Assembly: GCF_000708885.1 (NCBI RefSeq)
Contig: NZ_JEOE01000001.1
Coordinates: 248,001 to 312,000 of the forward strand
From: Cellulomonas sp. HZM
GTDB lineage: Bacteria > Actinomycetota > Actinomycetes > Actinomycetales > Cellulomonadaceae
DNA: 64,000 nucleotides
Reading direction: 5' to 3'
Shown here: positions 1 through 9,132 of the stretch, piece by piece
Layout: each line of letters starts with the position of its first letter
Position numbering within the stretch: the stretch's first letter is position 1
Program-made: the position numbers and the translations under genes
Notes under the pieces: generated by a model
Told to the model about the DNA's origin: nothing
Database searches by the model: none
Seen by the model: only the letters and a program-made list of their open reading frames with translations

Positions 1-84
1 GGCCTTCGGCTCGTCGTCGGGAAGCGGGGCCGCCGTGGTGACATCGATGTCGTCGGCCTGCTGGGGGGTCTCGTCCTTGGTCAC
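1..84 (-). CDS. Partial CDS (N-terminus only), possibly a PdtaR-like ANTAR response regulator
   Basis: Only the first 28 codons lie in the window; the gene continues beyond the left edge. The visible peptide starts VTKDETPQQADD and is acidic and low-complexity, so it shows no domain. I chose GTG at 84 because a TAGGCT box at 91-96 sits six bases upstream, the leaderless pattern seen across this window; GTG at 90 would touch that box. In many actinobacteria the neighbourhood of pyk contains a response regulator with an ANTAR RNA-binding domain followed by polA. That synteny is my only reason for the suggested identity. The reading frame is likely real; the function is a guess. Confidence 0.5.
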   Translation of the reverse strand, partial: MTKDETPQQADDIDVTTAAPLPDDEPKA

Positions 85-90
85 GGGCAC

Positions 91-96
91 AGCCTA
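91..96 (-). promoter_or_regulatory. Leaderless -10 box (TAGGCT) of the left-edge gene
   Basis: TAGGCT on the minus strand lies six bases before GTG at 84, so transcription would start at or next to the start codon. No clear -35 is visible. It is recognised by its match to the same arrangement at about twenty other starts in the window. Confidence 0.5.
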
Positions 97-198
97 ACGG
101 GCCGACGTTTCGCGCACGTGCCGTCCGCGCAGGACACGCATGTGAGCCGCCGCACGACGACGTCACCTGCGCGGACACCGCACGCGGAAGGTGCGCAG

Positions 199-272
199 TG
201 CCCCGAGTGGGACTCGAACCCACACTGGATCGGGTTTGAGCCGATTGCCTCTGCCGATTGGGCTATCGGGGC
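199..272 (-). tRNA. tRNA with anticodon CAA (tRNA-Leu by anticodon), without a long variable arm
   Basis: A full cloverleaf can be drawn on the minus strand. The acceptor stem GCCCCGA/TCGGGGC is perfect, the D arm contains the usual GG, and the anticodon arm ATCGG-CTCAAAC-CCGAT presents CAA after T33. The variable region is only five bases (CCAGT), the T arm is GTGGG-TTCGAGT-CCCAC, and the discriminator is A. CAA reads the leucine codon UUG. Bacterial tRNA-Leu normally has a long class II variable arm, and this molecule does not. CCA is not encoded. Being a tRNA is nearly certain; leucine identity rests on the anticodon and A73 only. Confidence 0.9.
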
Positions 273-340
273 CCGCGGGCAAGCATACGGTCAGCCCACC
301 GTCAGCCGGGCCCCGCCTCGCACACCCGTCGGCCCTGACC

Positions 341-346
341 TAACGT
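341..346 (+). promoter_or_regulatory. Putative -10 box (TAACGT) upstream of the corA leader ORF
   Basis: TAACGT lies seven bases before ATG 354, matching the leaderless spacing used elsewhere here. It points to the short ORF 354-383 and not to the corA start at 385. No convincing -35 is visible. Confidence 0.5.
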
Positions 347-353
347 CGGCACC

Positions 354-383
354 ATGGAGCCGCGGCCCGCCAGGTGCGCCTGA
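354..383 (+). CDS. Nine-codon leader ORF (MEPRPARCA) in front of corA
   Basis: ATG 354 opens a nine-codon frame, MEPRPARCA, ending in TGA at 381-383, one base before the corA ATG at 385. The TAACGT box at 341-346 places a probable transcription start directly at this ATG, so ribosomes would translate the peptide first and could reinitiate at corA. The Met-Glu-Pro-x-Pro beginning resembles the MEPDP start of the enterobacterial MgtL leader peptide, whose translation destabilises ribosomes at low Mg and switches on a Mg transporter. What is seen is the ORF, its spacing and the promoter-like box; a Mg-sensing role is inference. It is too short for coding statistics. Confidence 0.4.
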   Translation: MEPRPARCA

Positions 384-384
384 G

Positions 385-1368
385 ATGGACGTCCACGTGC
401 TCCGCCCGGGCGCCGTGAGACAGGCCGAGGCCGACGAGCTGCGCGGCCTTCTCGACGCCGGCGAGGACATCGTCTGGATCGACGTCCCGCACATGGACGA
501 CCAGGCGCGCCACGTGCTCGCCGACGTCCTCGGCCTGCACCCGCTCGCCGTGCGGGACCTCGAGGAGCGCAACCGGCTGCCCAAGGTCCACGCCTACCCC
601 GGCGCGCTCCTGCTCGTCGTGCACGCGCCGGAACGCGGTGCGGGAGGTCACGTCCACCACGTCGAGCTGGACCGCGTCGTCGGGCCGACGTGGCTCCTCA
701 CCGTGCACGGCCCCACCAACCCAGCCGTCCCGGGGGAGGTAGCGCTGCACGACACGCGCGAGGTGCTCGAACGGATCGCGTCCGGTCGGCTCGCACCGCG
801 GACCCCGCTGGACGTCTCGCACGCGATCGTCTCGACCATGGCCCGCCGCATGGAGCGGTTCGTCGAGGACCTCACGAGCGACGTGTGGGACCTCGAGCAG
901 CGCGTCACGGCGAACACGTACGACGACCCCGAGAAGCTGCTCGACGCACTCTTCCGGACGCGCCACGGGCTGCTGTCGGTGCGCACGATCGCCGTGCAGA
1001 CCGCCGAGATCTACCGCCGCCTGTCCGGTCTCCCGCACGCGGTGGCGGACGACCAGCATCACCTGGTGACGGACCTCGTCGACCAGTTCGAGCGCATCGC
1101 GGGCCTGGCCGGAGCCGAGCGCGACTACCTGCAGGGCGTCATCGAGTTCTACCGCGCGCGCACCGACACGAAGATGACGATCGCCGCCGAGCGCCTCGCG
1201 GTCATCGCGGTCGTCACGCTGCCCATCACGGCCCTCGCGTCGGTGCTCGGCATGAACCTCATCGTCAACCAGCACACCGTGGGAGCACCGCTCGCCACGT
1301 CGCTGGCAGTGATGCTCGCGATGTCCGGCCTGCTGCTGTGGTGGGCCAAGCGACAGGGCTGGTGGTGA
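385..1368 (+). CDS. corA: CorA family divalent-cation (magnesium) transport protein
   Basis: A 327-residue membrane protein of the CorA family, which form pentameric Mg/Co channels. It has a long acidic and helical cytoplasmic N-terminal region, then two membrane helices at the C-terminus (about 270-290 and 302-324). The signature GMN sits at the end of the first helix, near residue 289, followed by LIVN in place of the common FxxMPE loop. The first in-frame ATG that does not run over the tRNA locus is at 385; extending to 118 would encode the antisense of the tRNA. A weak AGG lies ten bases before the start. It converges on pyk, and a strong hairpin separates them. A possible leader ORF precedes it. 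Confidence 0.85.
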   Translation: MDVHVLRPGAVRQAEADELRGLLDAGEDIVWIDVPHMDDQARHVLADVLGLHPLAVRDLEERNRLPKVHAYPGALLLVVHAPERGAGGHVHHVELDRVVGPTWLLTVHGPTNPAVPGEVALHDTREVLERIASGRLAPRTPLDVSHAIVSTMARRMERFVEDLTSDVWDLEQRVTANTYDDPEKLLDALFRTRHGLLSVRTIAVQTAEIYRRLSGLPHAVADDQHHLVTDLVDQFERIAGLAGAERDYLQGVIEFYRARTDTKMTIAAERLAVIAVVTLPITALASVLGMNLIVNQHTVGAPLATSLAVMLAMSGLLLWWAKRQGWW

Positions 1369-1393
1369 CCTGGTCCCACGCTGCGCCGGCACG

Positions 1394-1427
1394 ACGAAGG
1401 GCGGGACCGCTCGGTCCCGCCCTTCGT
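1394..1427. terminator. Bidirectional hairpin terminator between corA and pyk
   Basis: A perfect 15-bp inverted repeat (1394-1408 with 1413-1427) and a four-base loop lie between the convergent stops of corA (1368) and pyk (1442). There is no T-run, as is usual for high-GC actinobacterial terminators. It can act on both strands. Confidence 0.85.
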
Positions 1428-1441
1428 CACGTCACGAGCCG

Positions 1442-2872
1442 TCAGGCGATGCGGTCGCCCGGGTTGTCGCCGATCTTGTGCACGACGATCGAGTTCGTCG
1501 ACCCGACGACGCCGACGGGCGCACCGGAGACGACGACGACGTAGTCGCCGTCCTCCGCGAGCCCGTTCGCGCGCAGCGTCTGGTCGACCTGGTTGACCAT
1601 CGCGTCGGTGCTCTCGACCGAGGGCACCTCGTACGACTGCACGCCCCAGCTCAGCGAGAGCACGTTGCGCACCGCGTGCACCGGCGTGAACGCCAGCAGC
1701 GGGATCGACGAGCGCAGGCGCGACATGCGCCGCGCCGAGTCGCCCGACTGCGTGAACGTCACCAGGTACTTCACACCGAGCGTCTCGCCGATCTCGGCCG
1801 CTGCACGCGTGATCGCACCGCCGCGCGTGTGCGGCGTGGAGCCCAGGGGCGCGATGCGCTCGCGACCCATCTCCTCCGTCGCCTCGATGATGCGGGCCAT
1901 CGTGCGCACCGTCTCGATCGGGTACGCGCCGACGCTCGTCTCGCCCGAGAGCATGACCGCGTCCGCGCCGTCGAGCACCGCGTTGGCGCAGTCCGAGGTC
2001 TCGGCACGCGTCGGGCGCGGGTTCGTCGTCATCGACTCGAGCACCTGCGTGGCGACGATGACCGGCTTGGCGTTGCGACGAGCGAGCTCGACCGCGCGCT
2101 TCTGGACCAGCGGGACCTGCTCGAGCGGCAGCTCGACGCCGAGGTCGCCGCGGGCGACCATGATGCCGTCGAACGAGTCGACGATCTCCGCCAGGTTCTC
2201 GACGGCCTGCGGCTTCTCGATCTTGGCGACGACCGGGACGATCCGCCCCTCCTCCTCCATGATCCGGCGCACGCCGTCGTAGTCGGCCGCGTTGCGCACG
2301 AACGACAGCGCGATGAAGTCAGCGCCCTGGGCGAGGCCCCAGCGCAGGTCCGCCTCGTCCTTGTCGCTCATGGCGGGCACGGAGACCGCGACGCCCGGCA
2401 GGTTCAGGCCCTTGTTGTTCGAGACCGGGCCGGGGACCTCGACGCGCGTCACGACGTCGTTGCCCTTGACCTCGACGACACGCACGAGGACCTTGCCGTC
2501 GTCGATGAGGATCGGGTCGCCGGGGCTGACGTCGCCCGTGAGGCCCTTGAACGTCGTCGAGACGCGCTCCTTGGTGCCCTCGACGTCGTCGATCGTGATC
2601 GTGAAGATGTCGCCGACGGCGAGGTCGTGCTTGCCCTCGACGAACCGGCCCAGGCGGATCTTCGGGCCCTGGAGGTCGACGAGGACCGCCACCGAGCGGC
2701 CCGAGGCCTGCGCGGCGGCGCGCACGTTCGCGATCACCTTGGCGTGCTCGGAGGCCTCACCGTGGCTGCGGTTGATGCGGGCGACGTCCATCCCCGCGTC
2801 CACCAGGGCCTGGATCTGCTCGAGGGACTCGGTCGCAGGACCGAGGGTGCAGACGATCTTTGCTCTACGCAT
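1442..2872 (-). CDS. pyk: Pyruvate kinase
   Basis: Catalyses phosphoenolpyruvate + ADP to pyruvate + ATP, the last glycolytic step, in the cytoplasm. At 476 residues it has the usual bacterial length. It starts MRRAKIVCTLGPATE, which carries the conserved N-terminal substrate-site strand. The active-site segments VVAKIEKPQAVENL (with the catalytic Lys) and IMVARGDLGVELP (metal and substrate contacts) lie between about residues 215 and 255, followed by the LESM region. The start is supported by a TAGGCT box six bases upstream, implying a leaderless transcript. It is transcribed away from gltD, with about 90 bases between them, and ends at the shared terminator with corA. Confidence 0.97.
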   Translation of the reverse strand: MRRAKIVCTLGPATESLEQIQALVDAGMDVARINRSHGEASEHAKVIANVRAAAQASGRSVAVLVDLQGPKIRLGRFVEGKHDLAVGDIFTITIDDVEGTKERVSTTFKGLTGDVSPGDPILIDDGKVLVRVVEVKGNDVVTRVEVPGPVSNNKGLNLPGVAVSVPAMSDKDEADLRWGLAQGADFIALSFVRNAADYDGVRRIMEEEGRIVPVVAKIEKPQAVENLAEIVDSFDGIMVARGDLGVELPLEQVPLVQKRAVELARRNAKPVIVATQVLESMTTNPRPTRAETSDCANAVLDGADAVMLSGETSVGAYPIETVRTMARIIEATEEMGRERIAPLGSTPHTRGGAITRAAAEIGETLGVKYLVTFTQSGDSARRMSRLRSSIPLLAFTPVHAVRNVLSLSWGVQSYEVPSVESTDAMVNQVDQTLRANGLAEDGDYVVVVSGAPVGVVGSTNSIVVHKIGDNPGDRIA

Positions 2873-2878
2873 GAAGCG

Positions 2879-2884
2879 AGCCTA
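2879..2884 (-). promoter_or_regulatory. Leaderless -10 box (TAGGCT) of pyk
   Basis: TAGGCT on the minus strand, exactly six bases before the pyk ATG at 2872. No good -35 is seen. A weak 8-bp inverted repeat just upstream could be the end of the gltBD transcript. Confidence 0.55.
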
Positions 2885-2962
2885 TTGCCTTTCGGTTTCT
2901 CGGGTCGGACCGAACGTCCCGTCCGACCGGGCGACCCGGGCGGTAGGCGTCGGCCGGGGTAC

Positions 2963-4423
2963 TCAGGGGCGCAGGGCGACCGTGCTCGCGGTCACCGGGC
3001 GGGGCAGCTCGGAGGTGCCCGACAGGTACGTGTCGACCGCGGCGGCGGCGGCACGTCCCTCGGCGATCGCCCACACGACGAGCGACTGGCCGCGGCCGGC
3101 GTCGCCGGCGACGAAGACGCCGGGGACCGTGGTCGCGAACTCCTCGTCGCGCGTGACCAGGCCGCGCGCGGTCAGCTCGATGCCGAGCTGGTCCGTGAGC
3201 GCGTCCGTCTCGGGGCCGGTGAAGCCCATCGCGACGAGCACGAGGTCGGCCGGGATCTCTCGCTCCGTGCCGGGCGTCGGGACTCGACGACCGTCGGAGA
3301 GATACTCCGTCGTCGCGAGGCGCAGCCGCTCGACGCGGTCGTCGCCGACGAACTCGACGGTCGAGGCCAGGTAGGAGCGCTCACCGCCTTCCTCGTGCGA
3401 CGACGAGACCTCGAACACGACCGGGTCGGTGGGCCACGGCTGGTGCGCCGGACGGTCGGCCGGCGGGCGCTTGCCGATCGCCAGCGTCGTGACGGACGCC
3501 GCGCCCTGGCGCAGCGCGGTGCCGAGGCAGTCCGAGCCGGTGTCGCCGCCACCGATGATCACGACGTGCTTGCCCTCGGCCGTGATCTGGTCGGCCACCG
3601 GCTTGTCTGCCGCGACGGCGTTCGCCTGGTGCAGGTACTCCATCGCCGGGTGCACGCCCGCGAGCTCGTTGCCCGGCACGCGCAGCTCGCGCGGCACGGT
3701 CGCGCCTGTCGCGACGACGATCGCGTCGTAGCGTGCGCGCAGCTGCTCCCACGTGACGTCGCGGCCGATCTCGACACCCGAGCGGAACCGGGTCCCCTCG
3801 GCACGCATCTGCTCGAGGCGGCGGTCGATGTGGACCTTCTCGAGCTTGAAGTCGGGCACGCCGTACCGGAGCAGGCCGCCGATCTCGTCGTCGCGCTCGT
3901 ACACCGCGACGGTGTGACCGGCGCGCGTGAGCTGCTGCGCGGCCGCCAGCCCGGCAGGGCCCGAGCCCACGACCGCGACCGTGTGGCCCGTGAGTCGCTG
4001 CGGCACCTGCGGCGTGACGAAGCCGCGGTCGAACGCCTCGTCGATGATCGAGACCTCGATGTTCTTGATCGTCACCGCGGGCTGGTTGATGCCCAGCACG
4101 CACGACGACTCGCACGGGGCCGGGCAGATGCGGCCCGTGAACTCAGGGAAGTTGTTGGTCGCGTGCAGTCGCTCGATCGCGTCGGACCACTGCCCGCGCC
4201 ACACGAGGTCGTTCCACTCGGGGATCAGGTTCCCCAGCGGGCAGCCGTTGTGGCAGAACGGGATGCCGCAGTCCATGCAGCGGCCGGCCTGCTCCTTGAG
4301 GTACGGCTGGCCGTCCTGCAGGTGGGCGTGCACGTCCTTCCAGTCGCGCAGGCGCACCTCGACGGGACGGTTCGGCGGCAGCTCGCGGTCGCGGACCTTG
4401 AGGAAGCCACGGGGGTCAGCCAC
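2963..4423 (-). CDS. gltD: Glutamate synthase (NADPH), small subunit
   Basis: The 486-residue beta subunit of NADPH-dependent GOGAT passes electrons from NADPH through FAD and Fe-S centres to GltB for glutamate synthesis. Cysteines C49, C52, C57, C61 ([13 protein letters not shown]) and C100, C104, C108 form the N-terminal [4Fe-4S] ligand sets. GSGPAG at 153-158 binds FAD and GGGDTG at 291-296 binds NADPH. The start is GTG 4423, inside the gltB end: GTGGCTGA gives an eight-base overlap, and GGAGGTG precedes it. This makes translational coupling with gltB likely. The frame continues upstream inside gltB, but without similarity, so longer starts were rejected. Confidence 0.96.
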   Translation of the reverse strand: MADPRGFLKVRDRELPPNRPVEVRLRDWKDVHAHLQDGQPYLKEQAGRCMDCGIPFCHNGCPLGNLIPEWNDLVWRGQWSDAIERLHATNNFPEFTGRICPAPCESSCVLGINQPAVTIKNIEVSIIDEAFDRGFVTPQVPQRLTGHTVAVVGSGPAGLAAAQQLTRAGHTVAVYERDDEIGGLLRYGVPDFKLEKVHIDRRLEQMRAEGTRFRSGVEIGRDVTWEQLRARYDAIVVATGATVPRELRVPGNELAGVHPAMEYLHQANAVAADKPVADQITAEGKHVVIIGGGDTGSDCLGTALRQGAASVTTLAIGKRPPADRPAHQPWPTDPVVFEVSSSHEEGGERSYLASTVEFVGDDRVERLRLATTEYLSDGRRVPTPGTEREIPADLVLVAMGFTGPETDALTDQLGIELTARGLVTRDEEFATTVPGVFVAGDAGRGQSLVVWAIAEGRAAAAAVDTYLSGTSELPRPVTASTVALRP

Positions 4424-7400
4424 GGGCCACCTCCAGGATCTGGTCCCACACACCGGGCGCGGCGGGGTCGAGGCCCTCGGCCTCGGCCTTCGCGAGCGCA
4501 CCGCGGACGCGGGCGTACTCAGCGGGCAGCAGGCGCGTGAACCGGGCACGCGCCGCCGCGGGGTCGTCCAGCAGTGCGGCGGCGACGGGCGAGCCCGTCT
4601 CCTCCAGGTGCGCGCGCACGAGGCTCTCGACGAGCGCGGCGTCGTCGTCGTCGAGCGGTGCGAGCGTGAGCTCACCCGACCGGACGGCGTCGACGTTCAC
4701 GAGCGCGGGGTCGAGGTCGAGCACGTACGCGGTGCCGCCGGACATGCCGGCACCCAGGTTGCGTCCGGTCCGCCCGAGCACCATCACCGTGCCGCCGGTC
4801 ATGTACTCGAGGCCGTGGTCACCCACGCCCTCGACGACCAGCGTCGCGCCCGAGTTGCGGACGCCGAAGCGCTCGCCGACGAGCCCGCGCAGGAAGATCT
4901 GGCCCGACGTAGCGCCGTAGCCGATGACGTTGCCCGCGACGACGTTGTGCTCGCTCGAGAGCACCGCGTTGCGGTCGGGACGCACGACGATGCGGCCGCC
5001 CGACAGGCCCTTGCCCACGTAGTCGTTGGCGTCGCCGAACAGCCGCAGCGTGATGCCGCGCGGCAGGAACGCACCGAACGACTGGCCGCCCGAGCCGGTC
5101 AGCGTCACGTCGATCGTGTCGTCGGCCAGGCCCGCACCGCCGAACCGCTTGGTCACCTCGTGCCCGAGCATCGTGCCGACCGTGCGGTTGACGTTGCGGA
5201 CCGGCAGGTCGATGCGCACGGGCTCACGCCGCTCGAGCGCGTCCCCCGCGAGGGCGATGAGCTGGTTGTCGAGCGCGCGTGACAGGCCGTGGTCCTGCAG
5301 CTGCGTCTGGTGCAGCGCCGAGCCCGCGACGGGCTCCGGGACCGCGAGCACCGGGGCCAGGTCGAGGCCCTGTGCCTTCCAGTGGTCGACCGCGGCGCGC
5401 GTGTCGAGCAGCTCGACGTGCCCGACCGCCTCGAGCAGCGTGCGGAAGCCCAGCTGCGCGAGCAGCTCGCGGACCTCCTGCGCGACGAACTCGAAGAACG
5501 TCTCGACGAACTCGGGCTTGCCCGTGAAGCGCGCGCGCAGCTCCGGGTTCTGCGTCGCGACGCCCACGGGGCACGTGTCGAGGTGGCAGACGCGCATCAT
5601 GATGCAGCCGCTCACCACGAGGGGGGCGGTCGCGAAGCCGAACTCCTCGGCACCCAGCAGCGCACCGATCACGACGTCGCGCCCGGTCTTGAGCTGGCCG
5701 TCGACCTGCACGACGACGCGGTCACGCAGGTCGTTCAGGACGAGCGTCTGCTGCGTCTCGGCCAGGCCGATCTCCCACGGGGTGCCCGCGTGCTTGAGGG
5801 ACGTCAGGGGCGACGCACCCGTGCCGCCGTCGTGGCCCGAGATGAGCACGACGTCGGAGTGCGCCTTGGCGACGCCCGCCGCGATCGTCCCGACCCCGAA
5901 CTCCGAGACGAGCTTGGTGTGGATGCGGGCGCTCGGGTTCGCGTTCTTGGCGTCGTGGATCAGCTGCGCCAGGTCCTCGATCGAGTAGATGTCGTGGTGC
6001 GGCGGCGGCGAGATCAGGCCCACGCCGGGCGTCGAGTGCCGCGTCTTGGCGACCCACGGGTACACCTTGTGGCCCGGCAGCTGCCCGCCCTCGCCGGGCT
6101 TGGCACCCTGCGCGAGCTTGATCTGGATGTCGTCCGCGTTCGTCAGGTACTCGCTCGTCACGCCGAACCGGCCGGACGCGATCTGCTTGATCGCCGAGCG
6201 GCGCACGGGGTCGTGCAGGCGCTCGGGGTCCTCGCCGCCCTCGCCCGTGTTCGACTTCGCACCCAGCCGGTTCATCGCGACCGCGAGCGTCTCGTGCGCC
6301 TCGGCCGAGATCGAGCCGTAGGACATCGCACCCGTGTTGAACCGCTTGACGATCTCGCTGACCGGCTCGACCTCGTCGATGTCGACGGGCTCACGCTCGC
6401 CGTCCTTGAACGCCAGCAGGCCGCGCAGCGTCATGAGACGCGAGCTCTGCTCGTCGACGCGGTGCGTGTACTGACGGAACACGTCGTACTGGCGCGTCCG
6501 CGTCGAGTGCTGCAGGCGGAACACCGTCTCGGGGTCGAAGAGGTGCTCCTCCCCCTCGCGGCGCCACTGGTACTCGCCGCCCACCGCGAGCCGCTGGTGC
6601 GCCTGGCGGTTGCCGCTCGCCGGGTACGCGTCGGCGTGCCGGGCCGCGACCTCGGCCGCGATCACGTCGAGACCGATGCCGCCCAGCCGGCTCGTCGTGC
6701 CCGTGAAGTACCGCTCGACGAGCGCGTGGGACAGGCCGATCGCCTCGAAGACCTGCGCACCGCGGTAGGACGCGATCGTCGAGATGCCCATCTTGGACAT
6801 GACCTTGAGCACGCCCTTGCCGAGCGCCTTGATGAGGTTCGCGACCGCCTTCTCCGGCTTGACGTCGCCGAGGAAGCCCTCGCGGGCCAGCTCCTCGACC
6901 GACTCCATCGCGAGGTACGGGTTGACCGCGGCGGCGCCGTAGCCGATGAGCAGCGCGACGTGGTGGACCTCGCGCACGTCGCCGGCCTCCACGACGAGCG
7001 AGATCTGCGTGCGCGTGTGGCGGCGCAGCGTGTGGTGGTGCACGGCCGAGAGCAGCAGCAGCGACGGGATCGGGGCGAGCTCGGCGTCCGAGTTCCGGTC
7101 GGACAGCACGAGGAAGCTCACGCCGTCGGCGACCGCACGGTCGACCTCGGCGAAGATCTCACGCAGCCGCTCCTCGAGCGCCTCTCCCCCGCCGGCGGCG
7201 CGGTACAGGCCGCGGATCGTGGTCGCGCGGAAGCCGAGCGAGGGCTCCTTCGCGACGTGCACGATCTTGGCGAGCTGGTCGTTGTCCAGCACCGGGAACG
7301 GCAGGATCAGCTTGCGGGCGTGCTCGGGTCCGTCGACGAGCAGGTTCGGCTCGGGGCCGATCGCCCCGCCGATCGAGGTGACGAGCTCCTCGCGGATCGC

Positions 7401-8978
7401 GTCCAGCGGCGGGTTGGTCACCTGCGCGAACATCTGCGTGAAGTAGTCGAACAGCAGGCGCGGGCGGCTCGAGAGCACGGCCACAGGCGTGTCCGAGCCC
7501 ATGGCCCCGAGCGGCTCGGCGCCGTTGGCCGCCATGGGCGACAGCAGGATCTTCAGCTCCTCCTCGGTGTACCCGAACGCGCGCTGGCGCCGACGCACCG
7601 ACGCCGACGAGTGCGCGACGTGCTCACGCTCGGGCAGCTGCTCGAGGAAGACCGAGTTCTCCTGCACCCACTGCGCGTAGGGGCGCTGCGCGGCGAGCTG
7701 GCCCTTGATCTCCTCGTCCTCGACGATCCGGCCGCGACCGGTGTCGACGAGGAACATCCGACCCGGCTCGAGCCGGCCCTTCGCGACGATCGTCGCCGGG
7801 TCGATGTCGAGCACGCCGGCCTCCGACGCGCACACCACGAGGCCGTCCTCGGTCACCCAGTACCGGCCCGGGCGCAGCCCGTTCCGGTCCTGGACGGAAC
7901 CGATGAGCGTGCCGTCCGTGAACGACATCGCCGCCGGGCCGTCCCACGGCTCCATGAGGGTCGAGCTGTACTCGTAGAACGCCCGCCGCGCGGGGTCCAT
8001 CTGGGCGTGGTTCTCCCACGCCTCCGGGATCATCATCATCACGGCGTGCGGCAGCGACCGTCCGGCGAGGTGCAGGAGCTCGAGCACCTCGTCGAAGCTG
8101 CCCGAGTCCGAGCCGCCGGGCGTGCAGATCGGCAGCAGCGGAGCCAGGTCGCCGATGGCCTCGCTCGCGAGCATGCCCTCGCGCGCCGCGACCCAGTTGC
8201 GGTTCCCGCGCACCGTGTTGATCTCGCCGTTGTGCGCGACGAGGCGGAACGGCTGCGCGAGCGGCCAGGACGGGAACGTGTTGGTCGAGAAGCGCGAGTG
8301 CACGAGGGCGATCTCACTCGCGTAGCGCGGGTCGGACAGGTCCGCGAAGAACGGCTCGAGCTGGCCCGTGGTGAGCATGCCCTTGTACGCGAGCGTGCGC
8401 GACGAGAGCGACGCGAAGTAGATGTCGAGCTCACGCTCGGCGCGCTTGCGCAGGCGGTACGTGCGGCGGTCGAGCTCGATGCCCGACAGCTCGCGCGACG
8501 GGTCCGCCACGACGAGCTGACGGAAGAACGGCATCGACGCGCGCGCGGTCGGCCCGACGAGGTCCGGTGTCACGGCGACGTCGCGCCACGCGAGGACCTC
8601 GAGCTTCTCCTCGGCGGCGATGGCCTCGATCGCCGCGACGGCCGACTGGCGCGCGTCGTCGTCCTTCGGCAGGAACGCCATGCCGATCGCGTACGCGCCC
8701 GCGGGAGGGAGCTCGGCGTCGACGACGTCGCGCAGGAACGCGTCCGGGATCTGGGTGAGGATGCCGGCACCGTCGCCGCTGTCCTCCTCCGCGCCCACGG
8801 CGCCGCGGTGGTCCAGGTTGAGCAGCGCCGTCAGGCCGGCGTCGACGATGTCCCGGCCCGGCGTGCCGCGCAGCGTGGCGACCCAGGCGAAGCCGCAGGC
8901 GTCGTGCTCGGCGGACGGGTCGTACAGACCCTGACCGGTCGGAGCCACCGAGGGCGGACTCACGGGCGACGAAGACAT
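4416..8978 (-). CDS. gltB: Glutamate synthase (NADPH), large subunit
   Basis: The 1520-residue alpha subunit of GOGAT has a class II glutamine amidotransferase domain, a central domain, an FMN/[3Fe-4S] synthase barrel and a C-terminal beta-helix. From ATG 8978 the conserved nucleophile is C28 in AEHDACGF, implying removal of a 27-residue propeptide. The [3Fe-4S] cysteines appear in [15 protein letters not shown], near residue 1128. It ammonifies 2-oxoglutarate using glutamine and works with GltD encoded just downstream. An in-frame ATG at 9014 would add 12 residues. ATG 8978 is preferred because GAGG precedes it and the propeptide length fits. The upstream region carries a GlnR-like box. Confidence 0.96.
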   Translation of the reverse strand: MSSSPVSPPSVAPTGQGLYDPSAEHDACGFAWVATLRGTPGRDIVDAGLTALLNLDHRGAVGAEEDSGDGAGILTQIPDAFLRDVVDAELPPAGAYAIGMAFLPKDDDARQSAVAAIEAIAAEEKLEVLAWRDVAVTPDLVGPTARASMPFFRQLVVADPSRELSGIELDRRTYRLRKRAERELDIYFASLSSRTLAYKGMLTTGQLEPFFADLSDPRYASEIALVHSRFSTNTFPSWPLAQPFRLVAHNGEINTVRGNRNWVAAREGMLASEAIGDLAPLLPICTPGGSDSGSFDEVLELLHLAGRSLPHAVMMMIPEAWENHAQMDPARRAFYEYSSTLMEPWDGPAAMSFTDGTLIGSVQDRNGLRPGRYWVTEDGLVVCASEAGVLDIDPATIVAKGRLEPGRMFLVDTGRGRIVEDEEIKGQLAAQRPYAQWVQENSVFLEQLPEREHVAHSSASVRRRQRAFGYTEEELKILLSPMAANGAEPLGAMGSDTPVAVLSSRPRLLFDYFTQMFAQVTNPPLDAIREELVTSIGGAIGPEPNLLVDGPEHARKLILPFPVLDNDQLAKIVHVAKEPSLGFRATTIRGLYRAAGGGEALEERLREIFAEVDRAVADGVSFLVLSDRNSDAELAPIPSLLLLSAVHHHTLRRHTRTQISLVVEAGDVREVHHVALLIGYGAAAVNPYLAMESVEELAREGFLGDVKPEKAVANLIKALGKGVLKVMSKMGISTIASYRGAQVFEAIGLSHALVERYFTGTTSRLGGIGLDVIAAEVAARHADAYPASGNRQAHQRLAVGGEYQWRREGEEHLFDPETVFRLQHSTRTRQYDVFRQYTHRVDEQSSRLMTLRGLLAFKDGEREPVDIDEVEPVSEIVKRFNTGAMSYGSISAEAHETLAVAMNRLGAKSNTGEGGEDPERLHDPVRRSAIKQIASGRFGVTSEYLTNADDIQIKLAQGAKPGEGGQLPGHKVYPWVAKTRHSTPGVGLISPPPHHDIYSIEDLAQLIHDAKNANPSARIHTKLVSEFGVGTIAAGVAKAHSDVVLISGHDGGTGASPLTSLKHAGTPWEIGLAETQQTLVLNDLRDRVVVQVDGQLKTGRDVVIGALLGAEEFGFATAPLVVSGCIMMRVCHLDTCPVGVATQNPELRARFTGKPEFVETFFEFVAQEVRELLAQLGFRTLLEAVGHVELLDTRAAVDHWKAQGLDLAPVLAVPEPVAGSALHQTQLQDHGLSRALDNQLIALAGDALERREPVRIDLPVRNVNRTVGTMLGHEVTKRFGGAGLADDTIDVTLTGSGGQSFGAFLPRGITLRLFGDANDYVGKGLSGGRIVVRPDRNAVLSSEHNVVAGNVIGYGATSGQIFLRGLVGERFGVRNSGATLVVEGVGDHGLEYMTGGTVMVLGRTGRNLGAGMSGGTAYVLDLDPALVNVDAVRSGELTLAPLDDDDAALVESLVRAHLEETGSPVAAALLDDPAAARARFTRLLPAEYARVRGALAKAEAEGLDPAAPGVWDQILEVARG

Positions 8979-9065
8979 CTGCACCGTCCTCACGGGCCCG
9001 ACGGCGTCGGGCATAGCAACAACAACGGGGGGAACGTGGGACGCCGTCGGCCCAGACGTGTGGCG

Positions 9066-9083
9066 ACGATACAACTCGGAAAC
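9066..9083 (-). promoter_or_regulatory. Putative gltBD promoter with GlnR-like box
   Basis: The plus strand reads GATAC-N6-GAAAC at 9068-9083, close to the actinobacterial GlnR consensus gTnAc-N6-GaAAc (one mismatch in the first half). A possible minus-strand -10, TATCGT, overlaps it at 9066-9071. It lies about 90 bases upstream of gltB ATG, in the short lgt-gltB gap. Confidence 0.4.
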
Positions 9084-9132
9084 ATGCCCGAGCGCAGCGC
9101 CTTCTGTGAGGTGGCTCACTCGTGCCCGCGGG

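Noticed and set aside
85..90. Alternative GTG start at 90 for the left-edge gene
   Set aside because: It abuts the TAGGCT box, leaving no room for a transcription start; GTG 84 fits the six-base spacing.
118..384. In-frame N-terminal extension of the corA gene
   Set aside because: It would encode protein across the antisense strand of the tRNA gene and a low-complexity stretch without family similarity; the CorA-like sequence begins at 385.
1478..4540. A 1020-codon open frame on the plus strand
   Set aside because: It is antisense to pyk and gltD, Arg/Asp/His/Val-rich as expected for a high-GC complementary-strand shadow, and shows no family motif.
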